From positions 1 through 64,000 of the IMG/VR virus record IMGVR_UViG_3300042517_000577: a stretch of DNA of 64,000 nt; one strand, 5' to 3'. Under the pieces are notes generated by a model that made no database searches, was not told the DNA's origin, and saw only the letters and a list, made by a program, of their open reading frames with translations. Source of the stretch: a virus. This document shows positions 1 to 6,093 of this stretch, in pieces (positions within the stretch are counted from its first letter, which is position 1; the number at the start of each line of letters is the position of its first letter). The position numbers were made by a program, and so were the translations under genes.

Positions 1-1
1 T

Positions 2-139
2 ATGGTGGACGCTCTTATTTGTGAGAATATGAATGTAGAATATAATGTGATTGCAATTGATGATATCAAGGATTTGATTGCACGATTGTATCAACAGAGT
101 GATGAGTTTCTTGCAAGAGTGAGGAAGAATAATGAGTAG
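2..139 (+). CDS. Hypothetical protein, C-terminal part (partial at window edge)
   Basis: An open frame enters the window and ends at TAG 137-139. A possible in-frame ATG sits at position 2, so the visible 45 residues could be a whole small protein, but more likely they are the tail of a longer one. The sequence is acidic with a helical pattern (DDIKDLIARLYQQSDEFLARV). The next gene overlaps its end by 8 nt, as in the rest of this region. No family recognised. Confidence 0.45.
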   Translation: MVDALICENMNVEYNVIAIDDIKDLIARLYQQSDEFLARVRKNNE

Positions 140-317
140 ATTTACTGAAAATCCTGATGAGATTGTACTACAAGACATTCAAATGTTTCATCTTGAAAGT
201 ATGAATGAAAGAACTCTATGGGTGGGAGTTTATACACAAAACAATAAAACATATCACTTGAATATTCATGCAGATGGTGATAAACTTAAATACTATTGGA
301 GTAATGAAACAATCTAA
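132..317 (+). CDS. Small hypothetical protein
   Basis: A 61-residue protein whose ATG lies inside the end of the preceding frame, which suggests translational coupling. It has alternating hydrophobic and polar residues around LWVGVYTQNNKTYHL that look like a small beta-sheet protein. No signal peptide or membrane segment is visible and no family is recognised. Confidence 0.55.
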   Translation: MSRFTENPDEIVLQDIQMFHLESMNERTLWVGVYTQNNKTYHLNIHADGDKLKYYWSNETI

Positions 318-338
318 AACTCAAAGGAGAACACTAAA

Positions 339-506
339 ATGAAACTTTGCAATCTTATCTTTTTCTCACTTATTGGTGTTTGTGTTGCTGGTATGGTGTA
401 TGCTAATACTACCTCAGAAAAGACATCACAACATACATCTACCGTTTCTGGAACTTCTGGTGATTTGAATTGTTCTGGAACATCCTGTGTTGTAAAAGAA
501 AAATGA
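339..506 (+). CDS. Small secreted or periplasmic protein with signal peptide
   Basis: A 55-residue protein preceded by a good ribosome binding site (AAGGAGA at 324-330, 8 nt before the ATG). It starts with a typical signal peptide: K2, a hydrophobic stretch from about residue 5 to 19, and a likely signal peptidase I site after VYA (about residue 22). The predicted mature part is only about 33 residues, rich in Ser and Thr, with two Cys near the C-terminus (LNCSGTSCVV) that could form a disulfide. Its stop overlaps the next start (ATGA). Export of a phage protein this small suggests an envelope role, but that is inference and no family is recognised. Confidence 0.6.
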   Translation: MKLCNLIFFSLIGVCVAGMVYANTTSEKTSQHTSTVSGTSGDLNCSGTSCVVKEK

Positions 507-856
507 GATTTGAAAACCCAACAAAATGGGAACTCTTCCTTGATGGTTTCCACAACATCTTGTATATTCTTGACTGTTATGATGATGGTGATGAATGGGG
601 ATATGGTGAGTTCTGGGAGAGTTTGAGTATTGGTTGGTATAGAGAGTATATCTATCCTTATGATGACCCTTACAATCTAACTATCAGTCCAGAACGTAAG
701 TTGAGATTAGCACAAGAACTACCAAAGATTACTCTATCAGTAGAGGATTATAATGAACTTGTAGAAAGATTAAATCGACCACAAGATCCTGCTGTGGTAG
801 AAAGAATTAAAGAACTGATGAACCGTAAAGCACCTTGGGATGATAATGATGATTAA
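503..856 (+). CDS. Hypothetical protein with TacA/DUF1778-like C-terminal tail
   Basis: A 117-residue protein. I start it at ATG 503, which overlaps the previous stop as ATGA; an upstream non-canonical start at 470 would lie inside the neighbouring gene. The N-terminal 70 residues are rich in Trp, Tyr and Asp and unrecognised. The C-terminal 40 residues (ITLSVEDYNELVERL, then ELMNRKAPWD) resemble the toxin-binding tail of TacA-type antitoxins (DUF1778), where a [LF]SxED[WY] helix precedes a proline turn and an RK-P-W end. The ribbon-helix-helix DNA-binding part of those antitoxins is absent. A role in neutralising a host TacT-like acetyltransferase toxin is only a hypothesis. Confidence 0.6.
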   Translation: MRFENPTKWELFLDGFHNILYILDCYDDGDEWGYGEFWESLSIGWYREYIYPYDDPYNLTISPERKLRLAQELPKITLSVEDYNELVERLNRPQDPAVVERIKELMNRKAPWDDNDD

Positions 857-1043
857 AGGAGTTAGCATCTTTGTTATAGGAATTTCTGTAGTTTTATATG
901 CTATTAATTGGATGTATTCTCAACCAACATTAGAGGATAAGAAGTTTGTAATAATTGATAAGTATAAAGAATGTGATGTAATACAGTATTCTCCTACAAA
1001 TGCAGCAAGATATGAATACTTTTTGTATTGTGGGGACAGTTGA
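849..1043 (+). CDS. Small membrane-anchored hypothetical protein
   Basis: A 64-residue protein with one N-terminal membrane segment (about residues 4-21, GVSIFVIGISVVLYAINW) followed by a polar tail with two Cys. In-frame ATGs exist at 840, 846 and 849. I chose 849 because it lies nearest the end of the preceding gene, which it overlaps by 8 nt; no strong ribosome binding site separates the three. Function unknown. Confidence 0.5.
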   Translation: MIKGVSIFVIGISVVLYAINWMYSQPTLEDKKFVIIDKYKECDVIQYSPTNAARYEYFLYCGDS

Positions 1044-1047
1044 GGAA

Positions 1048-1091
1048 GTGGCACACTCCACCCCCATCTGGGGTGGTTTCACCCCTATAAT
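1048..1091 (+). promoter_or_regulatory. Early stem-loop promoter cassette (PeSL-like) 1
   Basis: A perfect 7-bp hairpin (CCACCCC 1058-1064 with GGGGTGG 1070-1076, loop CATCT) is followed 9 bp later by a consensus -10 box TATAAT at 1086-1091. No -35 match is visible. A GTGGCAC arm at 1048-1054 matches the arm seen in other cassettes of this region. It precedes the gene at 1113. Confidence 0.6.
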
Positions 1092-1112
1092 GAGTACATC
1101 CTCAAAAGGGCA

Positions 1113-1373
1113 ATGACTTCCAACCTTTCTAAAATCAAACCTAAACTTCGCACTGAAGGTGTTGTTTCTGGTAACTTCGGCAAGGCAAAAGTAAAGGCAG
1201 GATCTCCTTTGCGTGATATTGGTATGACAAATGCCAAGATAGTTAAAATTAACACGCAGGACGATTACCTTGATAGATTGCATCGTGCATATGTGGCAAC
1301 TGATGATGCTAAACTGAAGAAGTTTATCTTCAATGAAATCAAAAAGATTATGATCCAACGAGGGACTTGGTGA
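1113..1373 (+). CDS. Hypothetical protein, basic
   Basis: An 86-residue lysine-rich protein (N-terminal half KIKPKLRTEGVVSGNFGKAK) first in a small operon after an early-type -10 box. The C-terminal half is helical (DYLDRLHRAYVATDDAKLKKFIF). The basic N-terminus suggests nucleic-acid binding, but no domain is recognised. Its stop TGA shares one base with the next ATG. Confidence 0.6.
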   Translation: MTSNLSKIKPKLRTEGVVSGNFGKAKVKAGSPLRDIGMTNAKIVKINTQDDYLDRLHRAYVATDDAKLKKFIFNEIKKIMIQRGTW

Positions 1374-1549
1374 TGACAGGAATACAAATTGAATGTGAAA
1401 TTCAAAAATCAGTTAAGCAACATTTACTTAACTGTATGAAACGTCCTGAATATATTAACTATCCTCACTACGATCTAGTAGCAGACTATACTAAAAAGAT
1501 TGCAAGGATAGATGAATTTCTGGAAAAGTTCGATAAGTCTAATACATAA
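1373..1549 (+). CDS. Small hypothetical protein
   Basis: A 58-residue protein. TTG 1367 and GTG 1370 are also in frame, but ATG 1373 overlaps the upstream stop by one base (TGATG), the arrangement typical here. Two short helices with mixed charge and three Tyr; no recognised family. Confidence 0.5.
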   Translation: MTGIQIECEIQKSVKQHLLNCMKRPEYINYPHYDLVADYTKKIARIDEFLEKFDKSNT

Positions 1550-1559
1550 GTATAACGAT

Positions 1560-1616
1560 GGACGGTTTTTGAACTGTCCGTCATCACTTGCTAAGGCACT
1601 CTAAAGGTGCTATACT
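1560..1616 (+). promoter_or_regulatory. Early stem-loop promoter cassette (PeSL-like) 2
   Basis: A 7-bp hairpin (GGACGGT 1560-1566 with ACTGTCC 1573-1579, one G-U pair) is followed by a short GCAC/GTGC hairpin (1596-1610) that abuts a -10 box TATACT at 1611-1616. It precedes the 41-residue gene at 1640. Confidence 0.55.
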
Positions 1617-1639
1617 TACAAAGTAAATCAATCGAGGTT

Positions 1640-1765
1640 ATGCCCGAAACCTATCAATTCACAGGTGATGCCACTACCGTTTTTGGTCTGGTCGGTGTTA
1701 TCAGCACTGCTGTTATTATTTTTTCTGTTTTTCGTTCTTACTGGTCTAGTCCTTACCGCAAATGA
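1640..1765 (+). CDS. 41-residue single-pass membrane protein
   Basis: Ribosome binding site GAGG (1634-1637) precedes an ATG. The protein has a polar N-terminus (MPETYQFTGDATTVF), one clear membrane helix (about residues 14-29, LVGVISTAVIIFSVF) and a short C-terminal tail ending RSYWSSPYRK. Its size and layout recall the small single-helix subunits of photosystems and cytochrome complexes, but I cannot match it to a named one (it is not recognisably PsbN, PetG, PetN or PsaI). Its stop overlaps the next start (ATGA). Confidence 0.55.
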   Translation: MPETYQFTGDATTVFGLVGVISTAVIIFSVFRSYWSSPYRK

Positions 1766-1980
1766 ATTATACAAAACCTCTTTTCGAGTACGAAAAGGAA
1801 CTCAAGGAAGCAAAGAAAAGGTTTGATAAACTCTCTAAGCAATATAAAAAATGTAGGAGTGCTTATCAAGCAGAAATGATGTATGATGATCTCACAATCC
1901 TAAATGAGGACATTGCTGAACTTCAGATGATTGTGAAGGAATTGCGACAGCAGAAAAAACTAGCAGAACTCGAAGTCTGA
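1762..1980 (+). CDS. Coiled-coil hypothetical protein
   Basis: A 72-residue protein that is almost all charged heptads (EKELKEAKKRFDKLSKQYKK and later AELQMIVKELRQQKKLAELEV), so a two-helix coiled coil is likely. Translationally coupled to the small membrane protein upstream. No enzymatic motif is visible. Confidence 0.6.
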   Translation: MNYTKPLFEYEKELKEAKKRFDKLSKQYKKCRSAYQAEMMYDDLTILNEDIAELQMIVKELRQQKKLAELEV

Positions 1981-1983
1981 CAA

Positions 1984-2148
1984 ATGCTAACTTACCAACA
2001 AATTTCTTTAGACTTTGATATGATTGAAATGATTTGCAAATCCTGGATGGAACATTACAACTTCCTGCTTGGTCTTCCAGGTAATACTGAAGTTGACAAT
2101 TTCTTTTATCAGGAACAATTCGATCAATTCAAGTGGTATGATGTTTGA
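1984..2148 (+). CDS. Small hypothetical protein
   Basis: A 54-residue aromatic-rich acidic protein three bases after the previous stop. It ends FYQEQFDQFKWYDV. The open frame is supported mainly by its position in the operon; no family recognised. Confidence 0.5.
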   Translation: MLTYQQISLDFDMIEMICKSWMEHYNFLLGLPGNTEVDNFFYQEQFDQFKWYDV

Positions 2149-2156
2149 TACCACTT

Positions 2157-2214
2157 GTGCCACTAATCCTTCTGGCACATAACACTTTACAGACCCTACC
2201 ACATCTGCTATGAT
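2157..2214 (+). promoter_or_regulatory. Early stem-loop promoter cassette (PeSL-like) 3
   Basis: Perfect inverted repeat GTGCCA (2157-2162) and TGGCAC (2173-2178) with a 10-nt loop, then a -10-like box TATGAT at 2209-2214. It sits just after the stop of one operon and 28 bp before the next ATG. Confidence 0.6.
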
Positions 2215-2242
2215 GTATTCATCAAGTCAAGGAGGTTTCAAG

Positions 2243-2386
2243 ATGATTGATACTTGTGTTCTTCACGATGATTACGAGGACTTTGCTAATAAGTATCTCG
2301 GTATTGATTATGATGATTTTGTGACTTTTCAACTTGGTCTTCCTGATGAAGATGAAATTGAAATTGAGTATCCTGTGATTGCTTGA
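2243..2386 (+). CDS. Small acidic hypothetical protein
   Basis: A 47-residue protein with a very strong ribosome binding site (AAGGAGG 2229-2235). Highly acidic (about one third Asp and Glu), with VLHDDYEDFANKYLG then DEDEIEIEY. Such acidic phage early proteins often act by mimicking DNA or by binding a host protein, but nothing here fixes a target. Confidence 0.6.
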   Translation: MIDTCVLHDDYEDFANKYLGIDYDDFVTFQLGLPDEDEIEIEYPVIA

Positions 2387-2446
2387 TTTCTGGGAATGGA
2401 TTTGCCCTAAAGTTATCCACCTTTTGTTCACTTGACTTTTTCTTGA

Positions 2447-2671
2447 ATGTCTGCTAAACTGATTGCTATTGCTTCTGAAATTGTTGATACCAACCCTGCT
2501 GGTGCTCAACTCATTGTTAATCTGACTAAAGCAGAAACTGGTGCTGAATTGATTGAAGCACTGGATAATTATGACTCCACTGTGCTTGAGAATTATACTC
2601 AACCTGTGGACCTTGAAGATGATGGTTATGTTTCCCTCACCGATGCTGATGGTACTGTAACTTACGTCTGA
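2447..2671 (+). CDS. Acidic hypothetical protein
   Basis: A 74-residue protein starting MSAKLIAIASEIVDTNPAGA and ending with an acidic strand-rich tail (LEDDGYVSLTDADGTVTYV). It seems to have an alpha-helical N-terminal half and a beta C-terminal half. The -10 box at 2209 is the nearest promoter. No family recognised; the small protein at 11567 has a similar general layout (short helical start, acidic end). Confidence 0.55.
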   Translation: MSAKLIAIASEIVDTNPAGAQLIVNLTKAETGAELIEALDNYDSTVLENYTQPVDLEDDGYVSLTDADGTVTYV

Positions 2672-2760
2672 TAGATAATCAGGGGCATTAAAGGTCCAAA
2701 CTTTAAGTAAGTCCCACACCCTCCATGCCTCTTAATAATGCACAAACAGGAGGGTCTCTT

Positions 2761-2834
<74 letters not shown>

Positions 2835-2855
2835 TTGTTCACTCTTATCTTTATT

Positions 2856-3023
2856 ATGAACACCGAAACTTCCTTTAATCTTTCTTACGATTGCCGTCAT
2901 TCTGAAACAAGGGATGTTGTTATGAGTTTGAATGTTTCATTTGAAAATGCTTCAGAAGAAGTAATCAAACAAAGAATCAATACCTGGTTGAAAGCAATAG
3001 GATTTGATTTTGAGGTAAAATAA
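2856..3023 (+). CDS. Small hypothetical protein
   Basis: A 55-residue protein. The open frame extends upstream into the tRNA, so ATG 2856 is the sensible start, 22 nt after the tRNA. It may be translated from the same transcript that carries the tRNA. Contains a beta stretch (DVVMSLNVSFENAS) then a helix (EEVIKQRINTWLKAIGF). Unrecognised. Confidence 0.5.
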   Translation: MNTETSFNLSYDCRHSETRDVVMSLNVSFENASEEVIKQRINTWLKAIGFDFEVK

Positions 3024-3049
3024 AATTAAAGTCTAGATACTAATGGAAG

Positions 3050-3055
3050 TATAAT
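3050..3055 (+). promoter_or_regulatory. Possible -10 box before the HNH gene
   Basis: TATAAT lies 21 bp before the ATG of the HNH gene. No flanking hairpin of the type seen in the other cassettes and no good -35 box. Confidence 0.35.
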
Positions 3056-3075
3056 CTCTCCACTGACAAATTCGT

Positions 3076-3552
3076 ATGGATTACTTAAACATTGAACCAA
3101 ACCAAACAATACTTGTTCTAAATGCATCCTACGAACCAATTAACTTTACTAATTGGAAAAGAGCAATCGTATTGCTTATGAAGAATAAAGCACAAGCACT
3201 CGGCAAGAGAGTTATTCGTTTGGTAAATTATATTAAGTTACCATATGAGAAATTGGCACAAAACAAACCATCACGGTCTATGATTTACAAACGTGATGGG
3301 CATAAGTGTCAGTATTGTGGTTCTACTAAAGAACTTACAATCGACCACATCATTCCTCGTTCCCGTGGGGGTGAGGATACTTGGGAAAATCTAGTTGTTG
3401 CTTGTATGCCTTGTAATACTAGAAAAGGTGATAAGTTTCTTGAAGAAACTAATATGTCTCTTCGCACTATTCCAAGAAAACCAATAAATAAAATGTTATT
3501 TGCTTTAGATAGAGCAAATGATCCAGAATGGAATGAGTATTCATATAATTGA
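3076..3552 (+). CDS. HNH endonuclease
   Basis: A 158-residue HNH-family nuclease, which would nick or cut DNA with a single metal ion at a beta-beta-alpha fold. Visible motifs: structural zinc ligands C78-x2-C81 and C110-x2-C113, the catalytic D90-H91 pair in TIDHIIPRSRGG, and N105 in the W-x-N-L-V segment. The N-terminal 70 residues (LVLNASYEPINFTNWKRA) match the layout of the stand-alone HNH proteins common in cyanobacteria and their phages. It is not inside another gene and no intron is visible, so it may be a free-standing homing-type or host-degrading nuclease. All key residues are present. Confidence 0.88.
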   Translation: MDYLNIEPNQTILVLNASYEPINFTNWKRAIVLLMKNKAQALGKRVIRLVNYIKLPYEKLAQNKPSRSMIYKRDGHKCQYCGSTKELTIDHIIPRSRGGEDTWENLVVACMPCNTRKGDKFLEETNMSLRTIPRKPINKMLFALDRANDPEWNEYSYN

Positions 3553-3574
3553 TGTGACACTCGTACAACCGTCC

Positions 3575-3611
3575 ATAACACCTCTCCAAGCAACTGGAGA
3601 GGTGTTATACT
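3575..3611 (+). promoter_or_regulatory. Early stem-loop promoter cassette (PeSL-like) 4, 14-bp stem
   Basis: The strongest hairpin of the set: 3575-3588 pairs perfectly with 3595-3608 (14 bp, 6-nt loop). The -10 box TATACT (3606-3611) overlaps the last three bases of the 3' arm, so stem formation on one strand and promoter opening compete for the same bases. The segment GTCCATAACA just upstream recurs at 6036. Confidence 0.65.
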
Positions 3612-3634
3612 AAGTTCATCAACAAAGAGGGAGG

Positions 3635-3760
3635 ATGACTACCCCAAACTGGCAACACAATTCAGGAAAAGATAAGAATAGTAAAGGGACTTGTAAGGGG
3701 AAACTCAAAGCAAGAAAGCAAGCACTTCAACACATCAAACGCAAACTGAAAGTAATCTAA
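3635..3760 (+). CDS. Small basic hypothetical protein
   Basis: A 41-residue Lys/Arg-rich protein after a ribosome binding site (GGGAGG just before the ATG). Basic throughout (GKLKARKQALQHIKRKLKV), so nucleic-acid or ribosome binding is possible. Its TAA shares a base with the next ATG. Confidence 0.5.
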   Translation: MTTPNWQHNSGKDKNSKGTCKGKLKARKQALQHIKRKLKVI

Positions 3761-3909
3761 TGAAAGAAGTCACTATTACTGTCAAACTTCTTCTTGAAGA
3801 TGATCAACCATCTTGTGATTGGGTTTATGAAAGTATCTACGAACAACTCAATCACGATGCTGGTGAAGCAATTCTTGAATATAATGATGATGAACCCAAC
3901 GTAAAATGA
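3760..3909 (+). CDS. Small acidic hypothetical protein
   Basis: A 49-residue protein, start overlapping the previous stop (TAATG). It begins with a beta strand (KEVTITVKLLL) and continues acidic. The strand plus helix layout resembles small phage proteins of unknown role. No family recognised. Confidence 0.5.
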   Translation: MKEVTITVKLLLEDDQPSCDWVYESIYEQLNHDAGEAILEYNDDEPNVK

Positions 3910-4049
3910 AAATGAACTCTAAAACTATTGCTTACATTCTTCTTGGGGTTGTTGCGATTGTCAGTTGGAATGTATTTCTTATTCAACGTGACAATAAAAT
4001 GTTTGATAGATATGAAAAGATGACAATATCAGAATCAATAAATGTTTAA
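3906..4049 (+). CDS. Small single-pass membrane protein
   Basis: A 47-residue protein coupled to the gene before it by an ATGA overlap. Residues about 7-26 (TIAYILLGVVAIVSWNVFLI) form one membrane helix, followed by a charged cytosolic-type tail. Function unknown. Confidence 0.5.
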   Translation: MKMNSKTIAYILLGVVAIVSWNVFLIQRDNKMFDRYEKMTISESINV

Positions 4050-4236
4050 CGGATTATTTTCAGAAGGTCTAGAGGTTTATTACAAACAGCAGTATGGAAT
4101 CATCAGGTTTGTCTGTGATGAATACATTACTGTGTGTGTTCGCACTTTTCCAAGGGAAAGAGTTAAAGACGTTTGTATTGTAGTTCATCCAGAAAATTAC
4201 AAGTATGTTGAACTAATCAAGGAATCTACAAAGTGA
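4042..4236 (+). CDS. Small hypothetical protein
   Basis: A 64-residue protein starting inside the end of the previous gene. Compact beta-rich sequence (GLEVYYKQQYGIIRFVCDEYITVCVRT) reminiscent of a small SH3-like barrel, but no firm match. Confidence 0.55.
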   Translation: MFNGLFSEGLEVYYKQQYGIIRFVCDEYITVCVRTFPRERVKDVCIVVHPENYKYVELIKESTK

Positions 4237-4243
4237 TGCTGGT

Positions 4244-4301
4244 GTGCCACTTGTAGCACTGGCACTGTAAAGTCCCGCAGACCCCCCTGATGCCCTATAA
4301 T
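4244..4301 (+). promoter_or_regulatory. Early stem-loop promoter cassette (PeSL-like) 5
   Basis: Perfect GTGCCA (4244-4249) / TGGCAC (4260-4265) hairpin with loop CTTGTAGCAC, then -10 box TATAAT (4296-4301) set inside a CCCT/AGGG minihairpin. It separates two operons. Confidence 0.65.
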
Positions 4302-4327
4302 ACAGGGACACAAGCAAAGGAAACCAC

Positions 4328-4573
4328 TTGGTAGACCTCAACACTGTTTTTAACTACACTGCTTCTCGTTGGGATTGGCAAGATGGCAATGTAAATCAAA
4401 TGTGGATTCAAGAGATTGAAGAATCTCCTGATTGCTACCGTTATGTTGCTGTTGCTTACAATCCTCGTAAGAATACGAGTATGGTGATGAGTGAACCTCG
4501 TTGCTATGCTGATACCCTGAACTGGGTTCGTAGTTTCTGTGCTTCTTTCTGTATTCTTCCTGAGTATTGCTAA
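4328..4573 (+). CDS. Hypothetical protein
   Basis: An 81-residue protein that seems to use a TTG start: AAAGGA lies 6-8 nt upstream and no ATG is in frame before it. Contains beta strands (CYRYVAVAYNPRKNTSMVM) and four Cys. No family recognised; it is the first gene after an early-type promoter. Confidence 0.5.
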   Translation: MVDLNTVFNYTASRWDWQDGNVNQMWIQEIEESPDCYRYVAVAYNPRKNTSMVMSEPRCYADTLNWVRSFCASFCILPEYC

Positions 4574-4737
4574 TGGAAAACATCAAGGCATTTATTGTTC
4601 CTAATACTCACTATACTGTGATAGTTCAGGAATACAAACAAAACACACTACGAGATGATGCTTATTGGGTAACTAAACAAGTTAAAACATACAAAAAGGA
4701 AAAGGACGCACTTAAGTTTCTTTCCCGTTTTTCTTGA
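4573..4737 (+). CDS. Small basic hypothetical protein
   Basis: A 54-residue protein starting at the last base of the previous stop codon (TAATG). Two strands (AFIVPNTHYTVIVQEY) and a basic helical tail (YKKEKDALKFLSRFS). No family recognised. Confidence 0.5.
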   Translation: MENIKAFIVPNTHYTVIVQEYKQNTLRDDAYWVTKQVKTYKKEKDALKFLSRFS

Positions 4738-4771
4738 CTCATTGCATCAATCTCAACATCCTTAACTTATT

Positions 4772-5152
4772 ATGACTTTCACCTTCCCTCGTCTGTCTTC
4801 TGGCATCTACGAAGTCCAGAAGGATTCTAATACTGTTGGATTCATTCGTAAAGCATCTGCATCAAAGTGGATTGTTGTTGATGTTGTAGACACTCCTCAA
4901 CACGTTACAAAGACCCTCAAAGATGCTAAAGATGCTTGTATCAACCTCATCATCTTTGATACAGTTGACAACACTGTAGAAACTGAGTATAATGAGTCTG
5001 TCCAAGATGAAAAGGTGAATGAGAACCTTAATAATACTCTAGAGGGTTCTTTGCACTGCTATAAGCAAATACCTGGAACTGATGAGTTTGAGGAAGTATG
5101 TCCTACTACTTTTGGGTTCTCTGTTCCTACTCTTGAACCGATTGAGTTCTAA
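4772..5152 (+). CDS. Hypothetical protein
   Basis: A 126-residue protein. The first 70 residues (GIYEVQKDSNTVGFIRKASASKWIVVDVVDTPQHVTKTLKDAKD, given in part: GFIRKASASKWIVVD) form a strand-rich domain with a helix, and the rest is an acidic linker and tail. The layout is like small single-domain phage modulators, but no named family fits. Its TAA overlaps the next ATG. Confidence 0.55.
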   Translation: MTFTFPRLSSGIYEVQKDSNTVGFIRKASASKWIVVDVVDTPQHVTKTLKDAKDACINLIIFDTVDNTVETEYNESVQDEKVNENLNNTLEGSLHCYKQIPGTDEFEEVCPTTFGFSVPTLEPIEF

Positions 5153-5328
5153 TGCTTAAGTTCATTCTTCATACTATTTTTCAACAAAACAAAATGCACG
5201 ATTCAACTTTAGATCTTTTCTGTGATCACGATGATGATAGTATTGCTGATGAGTATGCAATGGAAATTGAAATGAAAGCAGCAATGCTTGAAGTGACCGT
5301 TGATTATTATATGATGGAGTTTATGTGA
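5152..5328 (+). CDS. Small acidic hypothetical protein
   Basis: A 58-residue protein, ATG overlapping the previous stop (TAATG). A later in-frame ATG at 5194 would give 44 residues. The C-terminal part is acidic and helical (DHDDDSIADEYAMEIEMKAA) and rich in Met. Unrecognised. Confidence 0.5.
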   Translation: MLKFILHTIFQQNKMHDSTLDLFCDHDDDSIADEYAMEIEMKAAMLEVTVDYYMMEFM

Positions 5329-5636
5329 TGCAGGAATGGGATTGTACTGTTCGTATGCCTTCCAATTATCTTCAACATATGATTGTGGAGGCATATAATT
5401 ACAATGATGCCAGAAGTATTGCAGAATCAAGCACTGGAGGTAAGTTAATCAATGCAACTCCAAAGTATGGTGCAGAAATATCTGATGACAACAGTTCTAA
5501 TTCTTCATCATCATTAGATGGAGCAGGAATACTATTTTTTCTTGTCATTGCATTTTGTATTGCTGCCTGGAAGTATATTCTACTCATTGGTGGTCTAGCA
5601 CTTCTTCTATGGATTCTATGGAAGAACTGGAACTAA
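5328..5636 (+). CDS. Membrane protein with C-terminal helices
   Basis: A 102-residue protein; I prefer ATG 5328, which overlaps the previous stop (TGATG), over GTG 5325. The N-terminal 60 residues are soluble and end in a serine/asparagine linker; the C-terminal 40 residues hold two membrane helices in a hairpin (GILFFLVIAFCIAAW, then YILLIGGLALLLWILW). This layout puts the N-terminal domain on one side of the inner membrane. Role unknown. Confidence 0.6.
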   Translation: MQEWDCTVRMPSNYLQHMIVEAYNYNDARSIAESSTGGKLINATPKYGAEISDDNSSNSSSSLDGAGILFFLVIAFCIAAWKYILLIGGLALLLWILWKNWN

Positions 5637-5639
5637 ATA
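5633..5639 (+). promoter_or_regulatory. Late-type promoter box CTAAATA
   Basis: CTAAATA 19 bp before the ATG of the 5659 gene. The same box precedes several capsid genes in this window, but one copy in AT-rich DNA is weak evidence. Confidence 0.3.
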
Positions 5640-5658
5640 ACTAGAGGCAATTCTACTT

Positions 5659-5928
5659 ATGAAGTACAGAATTGATGCCAGATATGTCTGGTATAATAAA
5701 GGAACAATGATTGTTCTGATGTATTTCATAAATCAAATTCCATTTACATTTGATGAACTTCCAGCAGATTCAATTTCCGATTTAGAGTTAATTGCTCTTG
5801 CTGACAAAGAACGTCGATTTGATCCAGAGGATTTATATAAAACTTCCTTTTATCTTATTGATGAAGAATGTCATCCAATGTTATTTGAATTAGATTTAGA
5901 AAACCCTGAATTATTACCACCATCTTAA
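5659..5928 (+). CDS. Hypothetical protein
   Basis: An 89-residue acidic protein just upstream of tRNA-Thr. N-terminal strand/helix part (YRIDARYVWYNKGTMIVLMY) then an acidic helix (ISDLELIALADKERRFDPED). No family recognised. Confidence 0.55.
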   Translation: MKYRIDARYVWYNKGTMIVLMYFINQIPFTFDELPADSISDLELIALADKERRFDPEDLYKTSFYLIDEECHPMLFELDLENPELLPPS

Positions 5929-5929
5929 T

Positions 5930-6003
5930 GCCTGTGTAGCTCAGTTGGATAGAGCAACGGTTTTGTAAACCGTAGGTCGTCGGTTCAAGTCCGACCGTGG
6001 GCT
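5930..6003 (+). tRNA. tRNA-Thr (anticodon UGU)
   Basis: Acceptor GCCTGTG (5930-5936) pairs with CGTGGGC (5996-6002) using three G-U pairs; anticodon stem ACGGT/ACCGT closes loop TTTGTAA, anticodon TGT; the T arm has GGTTCAAGTCC. No encoded CCA. It reads ACA, a common Thr codon in the structural genes. It begins 2 nt after the previous stop codon, so it must be cut from an mRNA. Confidence 0.93.
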
Positions 6004-6018
6004 TATAATTTATACTAT

Positions 6019-6075
6019 GTGCCACTTGTAGCACTGTCCATAACATTCCCATTTGCACCCTGTGGGTGCTATAAT
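6019..6075 (+). promoter_or_regulatory. Early stem-loop promoter cassette (PeSL-like) 6
   Basis: The GTGCCA left arm is present (6019-6024) but its usual right arm has decayed to TGTCCA. A perfect GCACCC/GGGTGC hairpin (6055-6069) abuts the -10 box TATAAT (6070-6075). It follows tRNA-Thr and drives the helicase gene. Confidence 0.6.
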
Positions 6076-6093
6076 ACTTGTATTGATTTGATT

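Noticed and set aside
2413-2420. E. coli-type DnaA box TTATCCAC
   Set aside because: The ninth base is wrong (C for A) and it is a single site in front of a small gene.
2222-2719. 165-residue frame on the - strand
   Set aside because: It spans two good + strand genes and an intergenic region; no recognisable motif, and all other genes are on the + strand.
6019-6093. Upstream extension of the helicase gene from GTG 6019
   Set aside because: The extension would be encoded by the stem-loop and -10 box; ATG 6094 starts right at the conserved LPYQQRAL helicase N-terminus.
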